64,000 bases of DNA, taken from contig NZ_QNTQ01000006.1 in the NCBI RefSeq assembly GCF_003298775.1, positions 372,001 to 436,000 on the forward strand. The letters are read 5' to 3'. The notes beneath the pieces were generated by a model. The model searched no databases. It had not been told where the DNA came from and worked only from the letters and a program-made list of their open reading frames with translations. Both the position numbers and the translations under genes were made by a program. Positions 57,925 through 64,000 of the stretch are shown here, in pieces (position 1 is the stretch's first letter; every line of letters begins with the position of its first letter). This stretch comes from Rhodosalinus halophilus (GTDB taxonomy: Bacteria; Pseudomonadota; Alphaproteobacteria; Rhodobacterales; Rhodobacteraceae).

Positions 57925-59009
57925 CAGGCGGCCTCCCGCCGGCCCAGCCGCAGCCGGTAGTTCACGAAGACATCCGTCGCGAGCAGGAAGAAGAGCAGCA
58001 TGCCCTGGAAGAGCTGGATCGCCGCGGCGGGCAGACCCAGCATCAGCTGCGCGAGCTCGCCGCCGATGTAGGTCAACGCCATCAGCAGCCCCGCGAGCAG
58101 GATGCCCACCGGATGCAAACGCCCGAGGAAGGCCACGATGATCGCCGTGAAGCCGTAGAACGAGCCGAAGTCGATGCTGATCTGTCCCGCCGGCCCCGCC
58201 ACCTCGAAGAAGCCGGCCATGCCGGCCAGGGCGCCCGAGATCGCGAAACAGATCACGACCACCCGCCCCGGCACGACGCCCGCGAAGCGCGCCGCACGCG
58301 GCGCCTCGCCGGACAGGCGCAGCTGGAAGCCGAGGATGTGACGGCTCATCAGGACATAGGCCGCGATCACCGCGACGAAGGCCGTGAGCACCCCCCAGTG
58401 CATGCCGGTGCCCGCGATCAGCTCGCGGTTGGCGGCCGCATCCCATTGGGCGAGGTTGCGCGAGCCCGGAAAGCCCATGCCCTCGGGGTTCTGCAGAAGC
58501 CCCGAACTCACGGAGGCCAGGATCGATTCGGCGACATAGACGAGCATCAGCGACACCAGGATCTCGTTGGTGCCGAAGCGGACCTTCAGAAGCGCGGGGA
58601 TCATGCCCCAGGCCCAGCCGCCCAGTGCGCCCGCGAGCACGGCCAGCGGCAGGATCGCGCGCGTCTCGGCCGGGTAGAGCGCGAGCGCGGCGCCCGCGCC
58701 GCAGATCGCGCCCATGATGTACTGCCCCTCGGCGCCGATGTTCCACACGCCCGACCGGAAGCCGATCGCCAGCCCGATCGCGATCAGGATGAGCGGCCCG
58801 GCCTTCACCAGGAGCTGCGGGCGGGAATAGGCGGCGAAGTCGGGGTCGAAGAGCGGATCCCAGAAGATCACGCGGATCGCCTCCACCGGGTCGGCGCCGA
58901 GGGCCGCGAACATCACGCCGCCCGCCAGCATGGTCAGCGCGACCGCCAGCAACGGCGTCGCCGCCCGCCAGAGCCGCGAGGGCTGCGGGCGCTTCTCGAG
59001 CGCGATCAT
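57924..59009 (-). CDS. ABC transporter permease, BMP-linked (first subunit)
   Basis: The 361-residue permease of the same BMP-linked transporter (YufP/NupP-like). It has an N-terminal helix (about 17-38), the signature AIGFRSGVWNIGAEGQYIMG near residues 81-100 and RFGTNEILVSLMLVYVAESI near 143-162. The coupling loop is LSGEAPRAARFAGVVPGRVV near 231-250, and FYGFTAIIVAFLGRLHPVGIL lies near 283-303 (in parts). It pairs with the permease at 57001. The ATPase gene is 144 bases upstream, a gap that holds GC-rich sequence and no gene. Confidence 0.93.
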   Translation of the reverse strand: MIALEKRPQPSRLWRAATPLLAVALTMLAGGVMFAALGADPVEAIRVIFWDPLFDPDFAAYSRPQLLVKAGPLILIAIGLAIGFRSGVWNIGAEGQYIMGAICGAGAALALYPAETRAILPLAVLAGALGGWAWGMIPALLKVRFGTNEILVSLMLVYVAESILASVSSGLLQNPEGMGFPGSRNLAQWDAAANRELIAGTGMHWGVLTAFVAVIAAYVLMSRHILGFQLRLSGEAPRAARFAGVVPGRVVVICFAISGALAGMAGFFEVAGPAGQISIDFGSFYGFTAIIVAFLGRLHPVGILLAGLLMALTYIGGELAQLMLGLPAAAIQLFQGMLLFFLLATDVFVNYRLRLGRREAA

Positions 59010-59153
59010 GCCCGCGCCCCCCTGCGGCGCGCCGCGGCGCTCATCGGTCCCTGACGGTCCCTCTTCGCGCGGGCTGCGCCCGCCCTTTCAATGGTCCCCA
59101 AATACCCATGCGGCGCCGGCCCCGGGCGCACGGGCCGCGGCGGCGCGCACCAC

Positions 59154-60683
59154 TCAGCCCACATGCGCCACCTCCATGTCGTGGGCGCCGCCCATCATCA
59201 GCCCCACGCGCTCGAGGCTCAGCTCGGCCATCGGGCGGATCTCGCTCAGCCGCCCGCCCACCAGCGCGCCGAACCTGTCGGCCACCTCGAAGAGCTCGTC
59301 CAGGTCCTGGCTGATGACGAGAATCGCCGCGCCCTGGGCCGCCATGTCGAGAAGCGCCTGCCGGATCGCCGCCGCGGCGGCCGCGTCGACGCCCCAGGTC
59401 GGCTGGTTGACCGCGAGCACCCGCGGCCTCTGCGCGATCTCGCGCCCGATGACGAATTTCTGCAGGTTGCCGCCCGACAGCGCCCGCGCGGCAGCCTGCG
59501 GCCCCGGCGTGCGCACGTCGAAGCGGGAGATGACCGCCTCGGCGAAACGTCTGGCCCCCGGCCAGTCGATGAAGCCGCGCCGGAGCAGACCGCGGCTTTG
59601 CGCCGCGGTCAGAAGACCGTTCTCCGTCAGGCTCATCTCGGGGGCCGCGGCGTGGCCCAGCCGCTCTTCGGGCGCGGTGGCCAGCCCCTGCGCGCGGCGG
59701 GTCTGCGGACCCAGGCGCCCGATGTCCTGCCCGTCGAGAAAGAGCATCCCGCGCGGCGACGGACGCTCGCCCGCCAGCGCCGCGAGAAGCTCGTCCTGCC
59801 CGTTCCCCGCCACGCCGCCGAGGCCCAGCACCTCGCCCGCGCGCAGCGAGAAGCTGATGTCGCGCAGGGGCGTGCCGAAGGCGCCGGGTGCGGGCGCGGA
59901 AAGCCCGCGCGCCTCCAGCACCACCTCGCCGGTCGCGCGCGGGGCGCGCTCGACGGCGGCGAAACTCGCGCCCACCATCATCTCTGCCATCTCGCGCGCC
60001 GTCGTCTCGGCGGGCGTGCAGGTGGCCACCACCTGGCCGCGGCGCAGGATCGTGGCGCTGTCGCAGAGCGCGCGGATCTCCTCGAGCTTGTGCGAGATGT
60101 AGAGGATCGCGGTGCCGTCCTGCGCCAGCCGGCGCAGCGTCTCGAACAGGATCTCCACCTCCTGCGGCGTGAGCACCGAGGTCGGCTCGTCCATGATGAG
60201 CAGCCGGGGCTCCTGAAGCAGGCAGCGCACGATCTCCACCCGCTGCCGCTCGCCGGCCGAGAGCGTGCCCACGGTGCGCGCCGGGTCGAGCGGCAGGCCG
60301 TAGAGTTCCGAGACCTCGCGGATGCGCGCGGCCAGCCGGCGCGGCGGCGGTGCCTCCTCCATGCCCAGAGCGATGTTCTCGGCGACGCTCAGCGCGTCGA
60401 AGAGCGAAAAGTGCTGAAAGACCATCGCCACGCCCGCCGCACGCGCGGCGCGTGGCTCGGGCGGGGCGAAGGGGCGGCCCTCGAGCGTCATGCGTCCCGA
60501 ATCCGGGGCGACGAGCCCGTAGATCATCTTGACGAGCGTGGACTTGCCTGCGCCGTTCTCGCCCAGCAGGGCGTGGATCTCGCCGCGTCCGATCGAAAAG
60601 GAAATATCGTCGCAGGCGAGCACGCCGGGATAGGCCTTGGTCAGCCCTTCGAGGCTCAACACCTGCTCGGCCTGTCGCGTCAT
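59154..60683 (-). CDS. ABC transporter ATP-binding protein, BMP-linked (double ABC)
   Basis: The 509-residue ATPase has two ABC cassettes, as in ribose/nucleoside-type importers. Cassette 1 has Walker A GENGAGKSTL near residues 40-49, signature LSAGERQRVEIVRCLL near 139-154 and Walker B LLIMDEPTSVL. Cassette 2 has the degenerate A-loop GGVAGNGQDELLAAL near 282-296 (no GKS/T), signature LSGGNLQKFVIGREIA near 396-411 and Walker B-like VLAVNQPTWGVD. In this family only one site is hydrolytically competent. It is the first gene of the operon and starts at ATG 60683, divergent from dnaE. Confidence 0.95.
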   Translation of the reverse strand: MTRQAEQVLSLEGLTKAYPGVLACDDISFSIGRGEIHALLGENGAGKSTLVKMIYGLVAPDSGRMTLEGRPFAPPEPRAARAAGVAMVFQHFSLFDALSVAENIALGMEEAPPPRRLAARIREVSELYGLPLDPARTVGTLSAGERQRVEIVRCLLQEPRLLIMDEPTSVLTPQEVEILFETLRRLAQDGTAILYISHKLEEIRALCDSATILRRGQVVATCTPAETTAREMAEMMVGASFAAVERAPRATGEVVLEARGLSAPAPGAFGTPLRDISFSLRAGEVLGLGGVAGNGQDELLAALAGERPSPRGMLFLDGQDIGRLGPQTRRAQGLATAPEERLGHAAAPEMSLTENGLLTAAQSRGLLRRGFIDWPGARRFAEAVISRFDVRTPGPQAAARALSGGNLQKFVIGREIAQRPRVLAVNQPTWGVDAAAAAAIRQALLDMAAQGAAILVISQDLDELFEVADRFGALVGGRLSEIRPMAELSLERVGLMMGGAHDMEVAHVG

Positions 60684-60870
60684 GCCGCTGCCGTCCCCCG
60701 CTCGCGCACCCGTCCGCTTTAGCCGAAGGCGGCGGCGCTCCGCAATCGGCGTGACGCGCCGGCGGCATCGATTGGCGCGAAGTGCCTGCGCGGCGGGCGA
60801 TGGCGGCGCATCGCTGACGGCCCCTGCGTCGCCGATTGTGCGCCGACTCCGGGCAGGCTAGGCTTGGCCC

Positions 60871-63800
60871 ATGACAGAGCCGCGCTTCGTCCACCTCCGC
60901 CTGCATACCGAATACTCGCTTCTGAAAGGCGCCGTGCGGCTGAAGAAGCTGCCCGAGCTCTGCCGGCAGGCGGGGATGCCTGCCGTGGCCGTGACCGATA
61001 CAGCCAACATGTTCTGCGCGCTGGAGTTTTCGGTGGCCGCGATGGGCGCGGGCATCCAGCCGATCATCGGCTGCGAGGTGCCCGTGGCGCTGCCGCGCGA
61101 GGAGCGGCCGGGCCAGCGCCAGAGCCTCGATCGGCCCGGCGCCGTGGTGCTGCTGGCGCAGTCCGAGGCGGGCTACATGAACCTCATGAAGCTCAACTCC
61201 TGCCTCTACCTGCGCGGCGACGGGCAGGAGCCGCATGTGACGGTCGAGGAACTGGAACGCTACGCCGAAGGGCTCATCTGCCTGAGTGGCGGGCCGGACG
61301 GTCCGGCGGGCCGGCTCCTGCAGGAGGGCAAGCGCGCCGAGGCGGAGACGTTGATCCGCCGCCTCGCGGCGGCCTACCCCACGCGGCTCTACATCGAGCT
61401 TCAGCGTCATCCCGAGGACGGAGGCCTCTGGGCGCCCGAGCGGGCGACGGAGCGCGGCTTCGTCGAGATGGCCTACGCCATGGATCTGCCGCTGGTGGCC
61501 ACGAACGACGTGCATTTCGTCAGGGAAGAGCACTACGAGGCGCACGACGCGCTGATCTGCATCGCCGAGGGCGCCTATGTGGACCAGTCCGCGCCGCGCC
61601 CTCGCCTCACGCCGCAGCACCGGTTCAAGACGCCGCAGGAGATGGCCGCGCTCTTCGCCGACCTGCCCGAGGCGATCGAGAACACCGTCGAGATCGCCCG
61701 CCGCTGCGCCTACGCCGCCGAAAAACGCGACCCGATCCTGCCGCGTTTCGCCGAGGACGAGGTGGAGGAGCTCCGCCGGCAGGCGAAGGAGGGGCTGGCC
61801 GCGCGTCTCGCCGTGATCCCGCACGCGGCGCCGGTCGAGGACTACGAGAAGCGGCTGGAGTTCGAGCTGGGCATCATCGAGGGGATGGGCTTTCCCGGCT
61901 ATTTCCTGATCGTCGCGGACTTCATCAAGTGGGCGAAGGCGCGCGACATCCCCGTGGGCCCCGGCCGCGGCTCCGGCGCGGGCAGCCTCGTGGCCTATGC
62001 GCTCACCATCACCGACCTCGACCCGCTGCGCTACTCGCTGCTCTTCGAGCGGTTCCTGAATCCCGAGCGGGTCTCCATGCCGGACTTCGACATCGACTTC
62101 TGCATGGACCGGCGGGAGGAGGTCATCGACTACGTTCAGGAGAAATACGGCCGCGACAAGGTGGCCCAGATCATCACCTTCGGCGCGCTGCTCTCCAAGG
62201 CCGCCGTGCGCGACGTGGGCCGCGTGCTACAGATGCCCTACGGGCAGGTGGACAAGCTCAGCAAGCTGATCCCCGTCGAGGGCGTGAAGCCTGTCAGCAT
62301 CGAACAGGCGCTGAAGGACGAGCCACGCCTCGCCGAGGCGGCGAAATCCGAAGAGGTGGTGGACCGCCTGCTGAAATACGGGATGCAGCTCGAGGGGCTG
62401 CTGCGCAACGCGTCCACCCACGCGGCCGGCGTGGTGATCGGCGACCGGCCGCTCGACGAGCTGGTGCCGCTCTATCAGGATCCGCGCTCCGAGATGCCGG
62501 CCACCCAGTTCAACATGAAGTGGGTGGAGCAGGCCGGACTGGTGAAGTTTGACTTCCTCGGCCTCAAGACGCTGACGGTCGTGCAGAACGCCATCGACCT
62601 GATCCACGCCTCGGGCCGCGACCTGCACACGGCCGCCGACGGCAGCACCATCTACGAACCCTTCGAGGGGGCCGAGAACGACATCGGGCAGATCCCGCTC
62701 GACGACGAAAAGACCTACGAGCTCTACGCCAAGGCGCGCACCGTCGCGGTGTTCCAGGTGGAAAGTTCAGGGATGATGGATGCGCTCAAGCGCATGAAGC
62801 CCACCTGCATCGAGGATATCGTCGCGCTGGTGGCGCTCTACCGCCCCGGCCCGATGGAGAACATCCCCAAGTACTGCGAGGTCAAGAACGGCCTGCGCGA
62901 GCGCGAATCGATCCACCCGTCCATCGACCACATCCTCGACGAGACGCAGGGCATCATCGTCTACCAGGAACAGGTGATGCAGATCGCGCAGGAGATGGCG
63001 GGATACAGCCTTGGCGAAGCCGACCTGTTACGCCGCGCCATGGGCAAGAAGATCCAGGCCGAGATGGACAAGCAGCGCCCGCTCTTCCTCGAGGGCGCGA
63101 AGAAGAACGGCGTGGACGAAGCCAAGGCGCTCGAGGTCTGGAACCTCCTCGACAAGTTCGCCAACTACGGCTTCAACAAGTCCCACGCCGCCGCCTACGC
63201 CGTCGTCAGCTACCAGACCGCCTGGCTCAAGGCCAACCACCCGGTCGAGTTCATGGCCGGCGTCATGAACTGCGACATCCACCTGACCGACAAGCTCGCC
63301 GTCTACTTCGAGGAGGTGACCAAGGGCCTGAAGCTCCCGTGGGAACCGCCCTGCGTGAACCGCTCCGAGGCGACCTTCACCGTGCGCGAGGGGCGGCTGG
63401 TCTATGCGCTGGGCGCGCTCAAGAACGTCGGCGTGGACGCGATGCGGCTCATCGTGGAGGGGCGGGGCGAGACGCCCTTCGCCTCGCTCTTCGATGTCGC
63501 GCGGCGGGTGGAGCTCAAGCGGATCGGCAAGCGCCCTCTGGAGATGCTGGCGCGCGCGGGCGCCTTCGACGCGCTCGACCCCAACCGCCGCCGCGTGCTG
63601 GAGAGCCTCGACGCGCTCATGGCCTACTCTGCGGCCGTGATCGAGCAGAAGACCTCGGCGCAGGTATCGCTCTTCGGCGAGGCGGGCGACGACCTGCCCG
63701 AGCCGCGGCTGGCCAATGTGCCCGACTGGCTGCCCGCCGAGCGGCTGGCGGAGGAGTTCGCGGCGGTGGGGTTCTACCTGTCCGGACACCCGCTCGACGA

Positions 63801-64000
63801 CGACATGGCGGCGCTGCGCCGGCGCGACGTGCTGACCCTCGAGGAGGTGCAGGAGCGCGTGCAGCGCGGCCCCTGCGTTGTGAAGATGGCCGGCGTCGTC
63901 GCCGGCCGGCAGGAGCGCAAGTCGGCGCGCGGCAATCGCTTCGCCTTCGTCCAGCTCTCGGACCCGACGGGCGCCTACGAGGTCACGCTCTTCTCCGAGG
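60871..64000 (+). CDS. dnaE: DNA polymerase III subunit alpha (partial, runs off window)
   Basis: Replicative polymerase catalytic subunit; the first 1043 residues of roughly 1150-1180 are present. It has an N-terminal PHP domain (FVHLRLHTEYSLLKGAVRL at 6-24, VAVTDTANMF, LPLVATNDVHFV). The polymerase palm has PVGPGRGSGAGSLVAYALT near 363-381 and the catalytic aspartates D405 and D407 in MPDFDIDFCMDRREE. Thumb and fingers follow (NASTHAAGVVIG, VALYRPGPMENIPKY, NYGFNKSHAAAYAVVSYQT), then a tandem HhH region and the start of the OB fold (VVKMAGVVAGRQERKSARG). PHP residues vary from the metal-binding consensus, so exonuclease activity is doubtful. No frame damage is seen. Confidence 0.97.
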   Translation, partial: MTEPRFVHLRLHTEYSLLKGAVRLKKLPELCRQAGMPAVAVTDTANMFCALEFSVAAMGAGIQPIIGCEVPVALPREERPGQRQSLDRPGAVVLLAQSEAGYMNLMKLNSCLYLRGDGQEPHVTVEELERYAEGLICLSGGPDGPAGRLLQEGKRAEAETLIRRLAAAYPTRLYIELQRHPEDGGLWAPERATERGFVEMAYAMDLPLVATNDVHFVREEHYEAHDALICIAEGAYVDQSAPRPRLTPQHRFKTPQEMAALFADLPEAIENTVEIARRCAYAAEKRDPILPRFAEDEVEELRRQAKEGLAARLAVIPHAAPVEDYEKRLEFELGIIEGMGFPGYFLIVADFIKWAKARDIPVGPGRGSGAGSLVAYALTITDLDPLRYSLLFERFLNPERVSMPDFDIDFCMDRREEVIDYVQEKYGRDKVAQIITFGALLSKAAVRDVGRVLQMPYGQVDKLSKLIPVEGVKPVSIEQALKDEPRLAEAAKSEEVVDRLLKYGMQLEGLLRNASTHAAGVVIGDRPLDELVPLYQDPRSEMPATQFNMKWVEQAGLVKFDFLGLKTLTVVQNAIDLIHASGRDLHTAADGSTIYEPFEGAENDIGQIPLDDEKTYELYAKARTVAVFQVESSGMMDALKRMKPTCIEDIVALVALYRPGPMENIPKYCEVKNGLRERESIHPSIDHILDETQGIIVYQEQVMQIAQEMAGYSLGEADLLRRAMGKKIQAEMDKQRPLFLEGAKKNGVDEAKALEVWNLLDKFANYGFNKSHAAAYAVVSYQTAWLKANHPVEFMAGVMNCDIHLTDKLAVYFEEVTKGLKLPWEPPCVNRSEATFTVREGRLVYALGALKNVGVDAMRLIVEGRGETPFASLFDVARRVELKRIGKRPLEMLARAGAFDALDPNRRRVLESLDALMAYSAAVIEQKTSAQVSLFGEAGDDLPEPRLANVPDWLPAERLAEEFAAVGFYLSGHPLDDDMAALRRRDVLTLEEVQERVQRGPCVVKMAGVVAGRQERKSARGNRFAFVQLSDPTGAYEVTLFSE

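Noticed and set aside
59085-59150. Possible fourth copy of the intergenic repeat (CCCCAAATACCC on the plus strand)
   Set aside because: Only the GGGTATTT part resembles the core. The GGCAAGAGGAAG half and the stems are missing, so it could be a different family or chance.
59041-61824. Open frame of 927 codons on the minus strand spanning the start of dnaE and the ABC ATPase
   Set aside because: Shadow of dnaE and of the ATPase in another frame; no conserved domain.

Overview
The window is GC-rich chromosomal DNA (roughly two-thirds G+C by eye) with tightly packed, often overlapping genes and frequent GTG or TTG starts. Gene content and order point to an alphaproteobacterium of the Rhodobacteraceae or a close relative: ChvI/ChvG followed by a short HprK, RapZ, an EIIA and HPr; rpoZ-rel-DUF2062-pdxJ-acpS-lepB-rnc-era-recO in one run; an etfBA/hbd group preceded by a PduO-type adenosyltransferase and a HIG1-like protein; and the mreBCD-mrdA-rodA shape operon. 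Almost everything is core housekeeping. I see no rRNA, tRNA, CRISPR array, prophage or intact insertion sequence.

Layout, left to right. 1-3.7 kb: an ABC-2 permease, an S49 peptidase, a 58-residue Cys-rich membrane microprotein, a CaCA cation antiporter and an SDR. 4-5.9 kb: uvrC. 5.9-9.2 kb, minus strand: ispH, DUF3429, methyltransferase, rnhA, rpe. 9.4-10.9 kb: a cytochrome c, a YqaA/DedA-like protein and a NYN-domain protein. 11-22.5 kb, plus strand: folK, rpoZ, rel, DUF2062, pdxJ, a membrane-fused alpha/beta hydrolase, acpS, lepB, rnc, era, DUF1491, recO and a TrmO-like gene. This run joins the stringent response (rel with the omega subunit) to cofactor, lipid, secretion and RNA-processing functions. 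22.5-23.5 kb is a decayed segment with a probable transposase scrap and the C-terminal end of a MscS channel.

23.5-28.5 kb: acyl-CoA dehydrogenase, a TauE/SafE exporter, DUF429 and pckA. pckA diverges from the chvI-chvG-hprK-rapZ-EIIA-HPr-acyltransferase cluster (28.8-34.2 kb), which couples an envelope or acid-stress two-component system to the regulatory phosphotransferase system. The 359-base gap between pckA and chvI holds a 20-base inverted repeat and a direct repeat, both plausible regulatory sites. 34.3-39.8 kb: hbd, a DUF6473-like gene, etfA/etfB, cobalamin adenosyltransferase, a HIG1-like protein and an SDR. 39.9-43 kb: a membrane-anchored SH3 protein diverging from parC.

43.3-49.9 kb, minus strand: mreB, mreC, mreD, mrdA, rodA and a D-2-hydroxyacid dehydrogenase, mostly overlapping. 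50.1-52.6 kb: a dimethylglycine/sarcosine-dehydrogenase-like FAD-GcvT protein. 52.8-55.7 kb: an unrecognised membrane protein, a cytochrome c, a DUF938 methyltransferase and an aldo/keto reductase. 55.9-60.7 kb: an ABC uptake system of the nucleoside type (ATPase, two permeases, BMP-family binding protein). dnaE starts at 60.9 kb and runs off the window.

The most distinctive non-coding features are three copies of an intergenic repeat with stem-loops and a 23-base conserved core (about 0.8, 43.2 and 52.7 kb), a 27-base tandem triplication beside one copy, the hairpins between converging genes, and the pckA/chvI control region. I did not find a convincing new multi-gene system. The best leads are small conserved-looking proteins, the repeat family and the regulatory sites.
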